NCBI GenBank assembly: GCA_022771625.1
Contig: JALFCW010000037.1
Coordinates: 1-60,539 of the forward strand
Length of the DNA: 60,539 nucleotides
Direction: 5' to 3'
Source of the DNA: Prevotella sp.
GTDB taxonomy: Bacteria > Bacteroidota > Bacteroidia > Bacteroidales > Bacteroidaceae
Positions 26,577 to 36,978 of the stretch are shown one piece after another. The notes below the pieces were generated by a model, which saw only the letters and a program-made list of their open reading frames with translations, was not told the DNA's origin and ran no database searches. How positions within the stretch are numbered: the stretch's first letter is position 1; the number at the start of each line of letters is the position of its first letter. The position numbers and the translations under genes are program-made.

Positions 26577-29500
26577 ATGAAAAGGACAGAAGGAAATTTA
26601 AGGTTATGGCATTGCCGCGGGATATTCTTGGCGGTGGTGCTTTGCTTGACATCACTTGCTTATGCGCAGTTTTTGGATATGCCGAAAGTGGTGGATGGGT
26701 ATTATGAGTTGGAGACTCCTGCCCATCTACGGCGTTTCAGCAGTTTGGTCAACAACGGGTCGCAGACTCTAAACGCCCGGCTTGTGGCCGACATCGACAT
26801 GTCGGGCGAGGGAGAGTTTGTGCCTATAGGAAAGTACGGGCAAGGATTCCGCGGATATTTCGACGGCAACGGGCATACAATAAAGGGTCTGAAACTGCCT
26901 GCGCAGAACTACTCGGGACTCTTCGGCTATATGGACGGAGGACGGGTGAGCAACCTCACGCTGCAGTCGCCCGTGCTATATCTCGACAACACGACCGTGC
27001 ATTACGCCGGACTCGTCTGCGGTCATCTGAGCAAGGGCAGCGACGTGGTTCACGGCGTTATCGTGAACTGCCACGTGCGCGACGGATTCTTAGGTGAGGC
27101 AGGAGCCGCATACTTCAACTGGGGCGACAACCATGGCGGCATCTGCGGCAAGGCCGACGTGGCGGCTGAGGTCATCGGCTGCACCTTCAGCGGAACCATC
27201 CACGGCGACGACTACCTGGGCGGCATCGTGGGAGAGCTGAACTCGGGAGCGCAGATACGCGACTGCACGGTGCTCAGCGGCTCGAAAATCATTGCACATG
27301 AATATGCGGGCGGCATTGTAGGCTATATCGGCGAGACAGGCACCAAGGTGATCAACTGTTCCGTGCAGTCGGGATGCACCATTACGGGCTCGCCCAACGG
27401 CATCATCTATGCCTACAACGGCGGTCAGGTGTCGAGTGCGGCATACACCGTTGAGGGACTTAACTATGCCACCACCGGCGACGTGCAGAGGGCAGAGACG
27501 GGCAGTTCGTGGTGTACGGAGATGAAGGTGACGGGCATTGCCGACGCAACCAAGCGCGACTATACCATATATACTGATATTGGAGCCACCTATTCCTACT
27601 TTACCTCCGACCTCGCGGCCTACGCCTTATCCTCGCAGCCACAGGCGCGGAGCCTCACCTTTGCCGACTGCAACAAAGGCTCGCAGGCATACAAGTGGAT
27701 AAACATGCGCATAGCCGACAATGCCTTCCGCAGTTGTCAGGGCATGGAGGCACTGTATATGAAATACACGGTGACGAGCGGTGTTGACCATACCGTGATG
27801 CTCGACCCGACGGATGTATATCCCACAGGCAGCGCAGCCTTCTACGACTGTCCTAACCTGAAGGTGTATGTGGATGCTGACAAGTATAATGACTTCATCA
27901 GCAATGAGCGATGGAGCGTATATGCCGACCGCATCGTGGGCACGACAGCCATGCGTGTGGCCGACTTCGCCAATGCGGGCGTGAACTATGCCCGCAACCA
28001 CAAGAAGAACCCCACCGCCGACTATTCAATAGAGGTGCACAACGGCGTGAACGTCTATCCCGTACACGTCATTGGTCCGGCATCAGACCTCGCCAGTTCT
28101 TACGACGGCGTAGCCACCATCTACAACGACCCCGGCACCACCTACGCCTACCGCACCACCAAGATATGGGCGGAAGCCTACCGCAACCAGCCGCAGCTGC
28201 GCATCGTGCGCTTCTTCAACGCCAAGAGCGGCACGGTGTATGCCCCGCTCAGCATGGAGATAGGCAGCAGGGCGTTTGCCGACTGTCCGGGACTGCAATA
28301 CATTGACCTCGTATATGGCAACACCACCACGGGAGCATACGAAAAGCTCACCCCGTCGCAGATATATCCCGCCGACGACACCATGCTTCAGGGCAGCCCC
28401 GATGCCCTCATCCGCGTTTGGCCCGACCAAGTGGAGGCGTTCAAGGCCGACGCGCGTTGGAGCAAGTATGCCGACCGCATAGTGGCGTGGAGCAAGGAAG
28501 GCAAGGAGTACATCTCCGACGGTCTGACCTACAGCACCTTCGCCGCCAACACTTCGAACAGCTCGCTCACCGTGGAAGAGCTGAACAGCCAGAGCGCAGG
28601 CCATAACGACATCCTGCGCGCACGCCTTTTGCAGAACGCAAGCGACTTCGTCAGTCTCACGAGCGAGATGGTTGAACGCTGCATCAACAGCGAGAGCGAC
28701 ACGCGCACGTTCTATACCCATGTGACCAACGTAAGCGATGACTACCTGAACAGCAACGGCGGTTCGGTGACGCTCTACAACGACATAGGCGAAACCTACA
28801 AATACCGCACCGTGCTGATTGACGAGGGGGCATTCAGGAACAACACCAGCCTCCGCCGCCTCACCTTCGGCGACATCAACACATCGCGCAAGTCCTACGA
28901 CGACCTGCAGCTCATCATAGAAAGGGGCGCGTTCAATGGATGCACCAACCTCCGAATGATAGACCTTGGCTACCGCAAATATACGGGAACGAACGTCATC
29001 GTCTATCTCACCCCAAGCCAGATTATCCCTGCCAAGGACCTCTTCGACGAGGACAGTCAGGTGATCATCCGCATCGGCGAGGGCACGAAGGATCAGTTCC
29101 TTGCCGACCCGAACTGGGCGCAATATGCCAACCGCTTGGTGGAATACAGCGAGAGCGCCGACTACTATGACGTGGGCGGACTGCGCTATTCGGTCAGGAC
29201 CGACAGCGAGGGCAACCGCCTCACCATCACCGGCGATGATGACTATACGATTTATGTCACCGACATCACCGAGGACGTCAGCAACGGGAAGACTAAGGAC
29301 TTCACCATACTCAACGACATAGGAAGAGACCGCCGGTATGCCACCCGGAAGATTGGCGTGAGAGCCTTCGACCAGTCGGCCATCGAGACACTCACCTTTG
29401 CCGACTGCGACGCGGGGGTAAAGGCCTACAAGTGGCTTGGCGTGGAGATAGCCGACGAGGCGTTCTACAACTGCAAATCGTTGAAGGCCATATATATGAA

Positions 29501-32500
29501 ATACACCATTTATTCGGGCACCAACCATACCGTGATGCTCGACCCGACCGACGTCTATCCCACGGGCGAACGGGCATTCACGGGCTGCGACAGTCTGCTT
29601 ATATATGTTGATTACGACAAGTATGACGCCTTCGTCAACGACGAGCATTGGAAGCCCTACCGCCATCTGATTGTGCCTACCACAGAGATGCGCACCTTGG
29701 AGTTCACCAAGGGCGGAGCCGCCTACACCCGTGTCAACGCGAAGGACGGCACCGGCAGCTATATAATAGAAAAAGGTGAGGGCGACGTGAATGTCTATCT
29801 CACCCAGATAACAGGACCAGCCACCGACCTCACCACATCATATTATGGCGCGCTGACCATATACAACGACCCCGGAGTGACCTACGCCTACCGCACCACA
29901 CGCATACAGGCAAACGCCTTCAACGGATGCGACCAGCTCATTAATGTACGACTGCTTGGAGCTTCGATCGGCACAGTATATTCCGGCGTCAACATGACCT
30001 TGGGCAGCGGCGCCTTCGCCAACTGTCCCTCACTGAGATACATCGACCTCGTGTATGGCAACACCAACACGAATACCTACGAGGCACTCTCGCCCGATGC
30101 CGTCACTCCCGACGACGAGACGCTGATCAGCGGCAGCGAGTATGCCTACATCCGCGTATGGCCCGACCTGGTTGACAGGTTCAAGAAACACCCGAAATGG
30201 TCGGCTTACCGCGAGCGCATCATCGCATGGTCACCCGTGGGACGCGAATACGTGGGTCAGAACGGAGTGACCTACGAGGGCTACACCGTGCGCGGCACCG
30301 AGGGCGACTACTCTATGGACTATGAGGACATGTGCAGCGGCAAGGAGGGACACAACGCCAAGCTGATGGAGCAGTTGAAGAAGCACGCCGACGACTATGT
30401 GAAGGTGGATTGGGAGCAGTTCAAGGACACGGTGTACAACAACTACTATTACACCCACGTCACCGCCGTTGACCAGAACCACCTCATGGGCGGCAACCGC
30501 ACCATCACCATATATAACGACATAGGCCGCTACTACAACTACCGCACGGTGTGCATCGACTCCACCGCCTTCCAGGGCAACGAGCTTGTCACCGCCATCG
30601 ACTTCGGCGACGTCAACACCAATGTGGGCAATGCACATCTGCCACTGAAGCTGCTCATACAGCGCGGCGCATTCAAGGGATGCCGCAACCTGTTGAGCAT
30701 CAATATGGTTTATCATAAATACACGGGCACCAACGACATCGAGTATCTGCGCCCCGAGCAAGTCATACCCGCCAAGGAACTGTTCGACTCCACGCAGCAC
30801 GTGTTCATCTGCGTGTCGCCCGAACTGGTGAACGCCTATAAGGCCGACCCCAACTGGTCGCAGTACAAGAGCCAGATTGTGCCCTACGTGAAGAGCTACG
30901 ACACCTATACCGACCTCGGCGTGGTGTATGAGTACTTCCCCGTGCTGATGGACAGCGACGGCGAGGCGCAGTACAACCGCACCTACTACAGCAACAAGCG
31001 CAACGCCGACTTCCGCAGCGACTACCTGTGGATGAAGAAGGGATATGGCGAGTTTGAGTGGAGCGACATCCTCACCGACGACGACTATGGCGAGACGGTC
31101 ATGGAGGTGACATACGCGCAGATAACCGCCGCCGACACCACCTATCTGAAGAAATACGACGGACACCTGAGAATCATCAACGACATCGGTCTGTCGAATG
31201 TGTATAAGACCATTGCCGTGTCGCCCACCGCGTTCCGCGGCAATGAATACATCGAGTGGGTGGACTTCACCGACTTGAGTTACGAGCCGCGCGCCAACAA
31301 CTACACCGAGATAGGCATCCTGCTGCCCGACAGCGCGTTTGCGGGATGCAAGAACCTGAAGCACATCGACTTGGTGCAGTATGTCACCGTCGGTGTGCCC
31401 AACCACTACGTTGCCCTCTCGCCCAAGCAGGTTATCGTGGGCGAACATGCCTTCGACGGCTGTCATGCGGACTTTGAGATACGCGTGACGGGCGAGATGT
31501 ACCCGCTCTTCATCAACGACCCCAACTGGGCGAAATACCGCGACCGCATCGTCATCTTCGAATATACCCCCGACGGCAATGACAACAGCTACACCGTTGA
31601 GGGCGTGACCTACTCGCCGGCATCGCACATAGTCAACAACCTGCCAACGGAGCAGAAGGCATATATGGCATGGTCGCTGTGGAATATTCCTGCACAGATA
31701 GTCAAGACGGCAGTGATGGCGGCGCTGACGACAGCCACAGGAGGAGCGGCCGGAGTATTATTCGGTGGAGCCTCTTTAGGGCAGGCATTAACCATGACAG
31801 GTCATTTGATTGTTCAGAATATCATCAATTTCTCCATGGCCTCGTTCTGCACCAATTTGGCTGTCGGAACCATTGCGAATACATCAAGCATCCTCTTGTC
31901 AGAGATGGGCATGGGATATTTGGGTTCCATGTTAACTTTAGCGACATCAATGGGTGCAAGCGGAATTGTCAACGGTATAAGTAAGGGTATAACAGGAGCA
32001 TTGGCAGTGGTGGTAGATGGACAACTCATCAGCGACTTTGCCGTGAATGGGTTTTCTACGGGTCTTAAATATGGTCTGCAAAGTGGTGGAATAACCTTAG
32101 GGTTGAATTCTATCACCAAGGCATTGGATACAGCGCAGCTTGTGTCGGCATCTGACGACCCCATAGAGCTGGACACGTATTCGAACGACGAGAGTGCCGA
32201 CCTGATAGGAAAGATGGATGCCGGAGGAAGCTCGTTTGGCAGTTGGTTCTCTGGCACTACCAAAAACCGCAAGATTGACGGCATCTACCACATGTACGTA
32301 AAGGATGTGGACGACAATGCCATTGCGAAAAAGGAAGGCGTGCTGACCTTCTACAACGACATCGGCACCTATTGGCACTACCGCACGGTAGCTATAGCAA
32401 ACGATGCGGCAAGGGGCAAGCAGAGCATACGCTCCATAAGGTTCAAGGACTGCAACGGGTCAAGGATAAACAACCAGACTACCTTTGAGATGGTGGTGCC

Positions 32501-35500
32501 CGACAGCGCCTTCATGGGATGCACCAACCTCTCCGACCTCTATATGTTCATGGACTGTACGGAGGGTACCAACACCACCCAGGCTCTTGGTCCTGACAAT
32601 CTCATCCTTCATGGATTCAACGTCTTCAAGGACTGCCCGAACCTCAAGATACACGTGGCCCCCGACCGCTATGAGGAGTTTGCCAACGACACCATCTGGA
32701 AGCAGTATAACATCGTGGTGGATAACACCTACGAGGAGCCAACCTGCGACAACGTGGCCGGCGCCTACTACGGCTACAACTTCAAGAAAGGCTCGCTGTG
32801 GGACTATTGCACCATCAACGACAAGACCCACTACAACGTGCATGTAGTAAAGCCGGAGCAAAACTACATCAACAGCAACAACGGCGAGTGCATATTGATC
32901 ACCAACTTCGGAAGAATCTACAACTACAACACGACTTACGTGAAACGCAAGGCATTCGAAGGATGTGCCCCACTGAAGACCGTGAAATTCCGCACGGCTT
33001 GGGTTGACACTGAACGTGCATACGTAACGCCGCAGTATGAGCTGCGCGACTCGGCATTCGCCAACTGTCCCGAATTGGAGAGTTTCTATCTGTTCTACGA
33101 TGAGCGTAAATCAAACTATGAAGATAAGACGTCGAAGTTCGTATCGTTTGAACCTTCTCAGTTGTCATTAGGTAAAGACGTGTTTGTCGGATCGCCAAAT
33201 GTTAAGCTGAAGATGCACTACGACATGCTCGGAAAGTATATTACTGACCCATCTTGGAACAAATATATGGATAAGTTCAGTCCTACGCTGATATGTCTCA
33301 AGGACAAGCAGATACAGAAGGTTTTCAGAAGCGACGCACTGGAGGTGTTCGAGGGCTACAAGGATGAAATATCATACTGGATTGAGATGAAGCTCGACGA
33401 CAAGTATCTCGACACCGACGAGCCTTATAACCGCAACTTCGACCGGTTGAAGAACAATTTGATGATTTACTCTTTCGATGAGTTCAAGTACTGGGATGCA
33501 CTCGAACTTCGCAAGGTCTGGCCCGCCATGTTCAGCGGAGCCATAAACATGCGCAGCATAGAGTTGCCGGCGTCCATCACCGAGATAGGCGAAGATGCGT
33601 TCAGAAGCTGTATTAACCTTGCCAGCATCACCTTGCCCGACACCGTATGCCACATCGGTGCAAGGGCATTCAAGGATAGCGGCGTAAAGCGGTTCTATGT
33701 CAAGAATCCTGTTCCTGCCGAACTGGGCGAGGAAGCATTTGACTGCTATTACAAGGACTATGTCATATATGTCCCGAAGGCTAATCTTGACGAATATCTA
33801 CAGAAGTGGAGCCAATACCGTGAGCATATCAAGGCCTACGTTGAGCTTGGAGAGTATATCACCGTGAAAACCTACGACGAACCAAACGTGCTCGACAAGA
33901 AATTGGGTCTTGAATTTACCCCCGAGGTAGTAAGTGGGAAGCCTGACCGTTATTACTATGGTTTGAGCTATTTGACAGGTCCTTACAAGCATATCAAAGG
34001 CTTGAAGGTAGTGGGCAAGATCGGAATCAAGGACATGGCGCTTATCAACACGTTGGCCAACTATGGACTGGAAGAACTCGACCTTGAAGAGACTACTTTT
34101 GAAAGTAAATCCCATTTCTATCGTGACTGGAACACACATTGGGATGTAGGTTATCAAGTAGAACCAGACCAACAGAAGGAATCATATGGTATGTTTGTAG
34201 AGAGCAAAACGCTGAAAAAGTTGACACTGCCCAATGTGGAAGGATATACGACAAAAGACGTTTGGTGGGGAGTAGAACCACAGTGGAGTTTGGACTTCTA
34301 CCAGTTCGCATACTGCGACAAGCTGGAAACGGCAATCATAACAGAGAAAGTGGAACGAGGAAAAAATCTGTTCTACGGCACTCCACTGAAGAATCTGGTA
34401 TGGCTTCCTAATGAGTATTACGACTTAGAGAAGGTGATGGATGGTTGCCAAGGCGCTACTCTCTACTGCCCTTCAAGCGTGAATGCCCATTTCGCCACAA
34501 AGAGCGGGAAACTGTTCCGCGAGGTGCTCTCGCCATATAAGGACGACGAGGTGTTTCGCATACTTGCCCAGCACGATGCCTTCAGCTACGACCGCCTTGG
34601 CACGGTGACATCCACCAAGGACTGGTTCCGCCGCTCGAACATCAAGAATTTCGACGAGTTCTACGTGGCTATCCAGGACACCGTGCTTGCCGACTACTGT
34701 TTCGTCAACTGCAAGCAGTTGGAAACCATTTCGCTGCCTACAAACCTTGTCTATCTCGACAATACGGCATTCAAGGGCTGTACGTCACTGCGCGAGATAA
34801 ACGTCTTTGGCGTGGAGCCAGCCCAATTGGAGAGCGAGAACGTATTCGACGACCTGCCTTCCGACTACCGCATCCGCGTGCTCAGCGAGAAGGTGGACGA
34901 CTATGTGAAGGCATGGCCCGAGAAGGTGGCACGCCATATCATCTCATTTGCCAACGACGGAAAGATGACCGAGATTGTGATGAGCAAGGCGGGCGTGCTT
35001 GCCGACTCGCTCGGACTGTCGCTTTCGTCCAACAAGATGGTGGTGATAGGCGGCGACCTGTCGAAGCACAAGAAGGTGAAGGTGAGCGGCCCGGTGAACC
35101 ACTACGACCTCAACACGCTGGCTGCCATGGCAGGACAGGTGCGTGACTTTGAGGAGGAAATATCGGTTTCAAGTTCAAGTTATGACCCCGAGGAGATTTG
35201 GGGCACCAAGCTAATGCCCGACGTGTGTGCATCAAATGCCTCCCTGAATTACATCGACCTCTCCGACGCCTATCTCGTCAATGAGCAGGGCGAGCGTCAG
35301 GAGAACTTCCGAATGATGCGCAACCAGTTCCAGAACTGCGACCGACTGAAGACCATCATCCTGCCGCGCTCTATCGACAAGCTGTCCATCGACGCCTTCT
35401 CCTATTGCGACCGCTTGACCAACGTGGTGTTGGGAGAAAAGCCGACATGGCTCAGGTTCTGGTCGCTTACCAACTGCCCGCGTCTGAAGACCGTGACGAC

Positions 35501-36806
35501 ATTGTCTGACAAGCTCACTATTGAAGATGAGGCATTCAACGAGACCTTCACGCTCGACACACTTTTCTGCGCCCGCGACAACCATCTGGCTCTGGCCAAC
35601 AATGCTATGGTGCAACGCTATGTGAAGAATGTCATCCCGGCATACGACGACCACGGACTGATGCGCATCCTCGCGCCACGTGGCTATACCACCCAGGAGC
35701 ATCTGGCAAGATTAGAGTCGTTTGACAACCTCTTCCATGGCGACACCGACGTGAAGGACCTTCGTGCCCTTAACAGGAGCTACCGCGTGAAGAGCATCGC
35801 CGACGGCACATTCGCCAACATGAAGAGCCTGCGCTATGCAGCACTGCCCGACAGCGTGCTCACCCTTGGCAAGGCACTCTACAGCGGTTGCGACTCGCTG
35901 AGGTACATCGACTGGCAGAACTGCAAGTCAATGCCGATAAGCAACATCGACCGCAGCGACGAGGAATCACCATTCTACGGAATGAACAGGCGCACGCTCG
36001 TCTATGTTCCCCTCGCCGTCGCCACTGATGACCTGGACGAGAACGTGGTGAACACATCAGCCAGCGGACTGTGGCAGGCAAAGTCATACTATACCGACGA
36101 CCAGCAGACAGTGGAAGTGCCCTACGCATTCACTACACAGAGGGCAGAAATCAACCGCGTCTTTATGCCCGACGTGAAATCCACCGTCTATCTGCCATTC
36201 TCCATCGACGAGGCTTCAGCCGATGTCCTTGGTAAGTTCTACGAGTTTGACGAATATGAGAGTGAAACGGGCATTGTATATTTCAAGCAGGTGAACAGCA
36301 CCGAGGCAGGCAAGGCATACATCTTCAAGCCTAACACCGACAAGTTGGTGGCAGAGGGAGACCTCGACGTTTGCGTCACTGAACACAACGGCGGAACAGC
36401 CGACGGCATGTACGGCACTTGGGAACGTAAGGTGTGGACAGAAGACCCTGGCAACATCTACGGCTATGCCGAATCGGCAGGCAATGGAGCCGAGAGTGCG
36501 GGCCAGTTTGTGAGGGTGACGAAAGGAGCGTCAGTCAATCCGATGCGCGCATGGCTGAGGCTGATGACCTACGGCACATCCACAAAACCCGCCATGTTGT
36601 CGGTATGGTTTGACGACGAGTGGTTGGGTGGCACTGGCATCAACCCCATCGACAATCCGAATCCCCTGACTCCCGACACCCTCGTGGATGTATATGGCAT
36701 AGACGGCCGCCTGGTTCGCAAGTCTGTTCCCTTCGGCAGCAGTCTGTTGGGACTCGCCGACGGCATATACATCATCAATGGAAGAAAGATAATTATCAAC
36801 AATTAA
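26577..36806 (+). CDS. giant BspA-like leucine-rich repeat surface protein (3409 residues)
   Basis: Signal peptide (FLAVVLCLTSLAYA), then a GLUG/beta-helix-like region (about 45-290), then long arrays of LRR_5-type repeats (FxxCxxLxxIxL-like units). Residues about 290-1450 hold a duplicated block of ~580 residues with three recognisable sub-modules. Residues about 1694-1860 are a hydrophobic, Gly/Ala/Ser-rich insert unlike the rest. More leucine-rich repeats follow to about 3170, then a beta domain and the C-terminal tail VYGIDGRLVRK and GLADGIYIINGRKI common in secreted Bacteroidales proteins. BspA proteins bind fibronectin, fibrinogen and other bacteria. The single frame of 10.2 kb is intact. 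Confidence 0.88.
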   Translation: MKRTEGNLRLWHCRGIFLAVVLCLTSLAYAQFLDMPKVVDGYYELETPAHLRRFSSLVNNGSQTLNARLVADIDMSGEGEFVPIGKYGQGFRGYFDGNGHTIKGLKLPAQNYSGLFGYMDGGRVSNLTLQSPVLYLDNTTVHYAGLVCGHLSKGSDVVHGVIVNCHVRDGFLGEAGAAYFNWGDNHGGICGKADVAAEVIGCTFSGTIHGDDYLGGIVGELNSGAQIRDCTVLSGSKIIAHEYAGGIVGYIGETGTKVINCSVQSGCTITGSPNGIIYAYNGGQVSSAAYTVEGLNYATTGDVQRAETGSSWCTEMKVTGIADATKRDYTIYTDIGATYSYFTSDLAAYALSSQPQARSLTFADCNKGSQAYKWINMRIADNAFRSCQGMEALYMKYTVTSGVDHTVMLDPTDVYPTGSAAFYDCPNLKVYVDADKYNDFISNERWSVYADRIVGTTAMRVADFANAGVNYARNHKKNPTADYSIEVHNGVNVYPVHVIGPASDLASSYDGVATIYNDPGTTYAYRTTKIWAEAYRNQPQLRIVRFFNAKSGTVYAPLSMEIGSRAFADCPGLQYIDLVYGNTTTGAYEKLTPSQIYPADDTMLQGSPDALIRVWPDQVEAFKADARWSKYADRIVAWSKEGKEYISDGLTYSTFAANTSNSSLTVEELNSQSAGHNDILRARLLQNASDFVSLTSEMVERCINSESDTRTFYTHVTNVSDDYLNSNGGSVTLYNDIGETYKYRTVLIDEGAFRNNTSLRRLTFGDINTSRKSYDDLQLIIERGAFNGCTNLRMIDLGYRKYTGTNVIVYLTPSQIIPAKDLFDEDSQVIIRIGEGTKDQFLADPNWAQYANRLVEYSESADYYDVGGLRYSVRTDSEGNRLTITGDDDYTIYVTDITEDVSNGKTKDFTILNDIGRDRRYATRKIGVRAFDQSAIETLTFADCDAGVKAYKWLGVEIADEAFYNCKSLKAIYMKYTIYSGTNHTVMLDPTDVYPTGERAFTGCDSLLIYVDYDKYDAFVNDEHWKPYRHLIVPTTEMRTLEFTKGGAAYTRVNAKDGTGSYIIEKGEGDVNVYLTQITGPATDLTTSYYGALTIYNDPGVTYAYRTTRIQANAFNGCDQLINVRLLGASIGTVYSGVNMTLGSGAFANCPSLRYIDLVYGNTNTNTYEALSPDAVTPDDETLISGSEYAYIRVWPDLVDRFKKHPKWSAYRERIIAWSPVGREYVGQNGVTYEGYTVRGTEGDYSMDYEDMCSGKEGHNAKLMEQLKKHADDYVKVDWEQFKDTVYNNYYYTHVTAVDQNHLMGGNRTITIYNDIGRYYNYRTVCIDSTAFQGNELVTAIDFGDVNTNVGNAHLPLKLLIQRGAFKGCRNLLSINMVYHKYTGTNDIEYLRPEQVIPAKELFDSTQHVFICVSPELVNAYKADPNWSQYKSQIVPYVKSYDTYTDLGVVYEYFPVLMDSDGEAQYNRTYYSNKRNADFRSDYLWMKKGYGEFEWSDILTDDDYGETVMEVTYAQITAADTTYLKKYDGHLRIINDIGLSNVYKTIAVSPTAFRGNEYIEWVDFTDLSYEPRANNYTEIGILLPDSAFAGCKNLKHIDLVQYVTVGVPNHYVALSPKQVIVGEHAFDGCHADFEIRVTGEMYPLFINDPNWAKYRDRIVIFEYTPDGNDNSYTVEGVTYSPASHIVNNLPTEQKAYMAWSLWNIPAQIVKTAVMAALTTATGGAAGVLFGGASLGQALTMTGHLIVQNIINFSMASFCTNLAVGTIANTSSILLSEMGMGYLGSMLTLATSMGASGIVNGISKGITGALAVVVDGQLISDFAVNGFSTGLKYGLQSGGITLGLNSITKALDTAQLVSASDDPIELDTYSNDESADLIGKMDAGGSSFGSWFSGTTKNRKIDGIYHMYVKDVDDNAIAKKEGVLTFYNDIGTYWHYRTVAIANDAARGKQSIRSIRFKDCNGSRINNQTTFEMVVPDSAFMGCTNLSDLYMFMDCTEGTNTTQALGPDNLILHGFNVFKDCPNLKIHVAPDRYEEFANDTIWKQYNIVVDNTYEEPTCDNVAGAYYGYNFKKGSLWDYCTINDKTHYNVHVVKPEQNYINSNNGECILITNFGRIYNYNTTYVKRKAFEGCAPLKTVKFRTAWVDTERAYVTPQYELRDSAFANCPELESFYLFYDERKSNYEDKTSKFVSFEPSQLSLGKDVFVGSPNVKLKMHYDMLGKYITDPSWNKYMDKFSPTLICLKDKQIQKVFRSDALEVFEGYKDEISYWIEMKLDDKYLDTDEPYNRNFDRLKNNLMIYSFDEFKYWDALELRKVWPAMFSGAINMRSIELPASITEIGEDAFRSCINLASITLPDTVCHIGARAFKDSGVKRFYVKNPVPAELGEEAFDCYYKDYVIYVPKANLDEYLQKWSQYREHIKAYVELGEYITVKTYDEPNVLDKKLGLEFTPEVVSGKPDRYYYGLSYLTGPYKHIKGLKVVGKIGIKDMALINTLANYGLEELDLEETTFESKSHFYRDWNTHWDVGYQVEPDQQKESYGMFVESKTLKKLTLPNVEGYTTKDVWWGVEPQWSLDFYQFAYCDKLETAIITEKVERGKNLFYGTPLKNLVWLPNEYYDLEKVMDGCQGATLYCPSSVNAHFATKSGKLFREVLSPYKDDEVFRILAQHDAFSYDRLGTVTSTKDWFRRSNIKNFDEFYVAIQDTVLADYCFVNCKQLETISLPTNLVYLDNTAFKGCTSLREINVFGVEPAQLESENVFDDLPSDYRIRVLSEKVDDYVKAWPEKVARHIISFANDGKMTEIVMSKAGVLADSLGLSLSSNKMVVIGGDLSKHKKVKVSGPVNHYDLNTLAAMAGQVRDFEEEISVSSSSYDPEEIWGTKLMPDVCASNASLNYIDLSDAYLVNEQGERQENFRMMRNQFQNCDRLKTIILPRSIDKLSIDAFSYCDRLTNVVLGEKPTWLRFWSLTNCPRLKTVTTLSDKLTIEDEAFNETFTLDTLFCARDNHLALANNAMVQRYVKNVIPAYDDHGLMRILAPRGYTTQEHLARLESFDNLFHGDTDVKDLRALNRSYRVKSIADGTFANMKSLRYAALPDSVLTLGKALYSGCDSLRYIDWQNCKSMPISNIDRSDEESPFYGMNRRTLVYVPLAVATDDLDENVVNTSASGLWQAKSYYTDDQQTVEVPYAFTTQRAEINRVFMPDVKSTVYLPFSIDEASADVLGKFYEFDEYESETGIVYFKQVNSTEAGKAYIFKPNTDKLVAEGDLDVCVTEHNGGTADGMYGTWERKVWTEDPGNIYGYAESAGNGAESAGQFVRVTKGASVNPMRAWLRLMTYGTSTKPAMLSVWFDDEWLGGTGINPIDNPNPLTPDTLVDVYGIDGRLVRKSVPFGSSLLGLADGIYIINGRKIIINN
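31660..32160 (+). other. hydrophobic Gly/Ala-rich island within the giant surface protein
   Basis: Residues about 1694-1860 contain several hydrophobic stretches (VMAALTTATGGAAGVLFGGA, IINFSMASFCTNLAVGTIA, ITGALAVVVDG) with no leucine-rich pattern. The DNA here looks poorer in G+C and in preferred codons than the flanks. The leucine-rich pattern resumes at about 32270. Confidence 0.7.
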
Positions 36807-36821
36807 AACATTTGGAAAGAT

Positions 36822-36941
36822 ATGAACAACAAGAAAAAGTATGTAAAACCACAAGTGGAATGTTATGTAATCAATAATCCGTGACTGCTCTTGGCGTCAA
36901 GCAAGGAAGAAAATCCCGAATACAGCGGAGAATTAGGCTGA
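36822..36941 (+). pseudogene. small peptide gene with in-frame stop
   Basis: ATG at 36822 gives MNNKKKYVKPQVECYVINNP, then TGA (36882-36884), then in the same frame LLLASSKEENPEYSGELG and TGA at 36939. The KKKYVKP start and acidic Cys-poor end resemble the ~40-60-residue peptides common beside Prevotella surface proteins; the stop after residue 20 appears to break one. It might also just be a 20-residue peptide. Confidence 0.5.
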
Positions 36942-36978
36942 CCATTAACATTATTGTATAAATAAAACAGAGATTCGT

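Noticed and set aside
28083..31628. Long antisense open frames under the giant surface protein
   Set aside because: They follow from the high G+C codon use of the real gene; no start signals or domains.
36882..36884. TGA as a selenocysteine codon in the small peptide gene
   Set aside because: No SECIS-like hairpin was seen directly after it and no selenocysteine genes are in view; a nonsense mutation is simpler.
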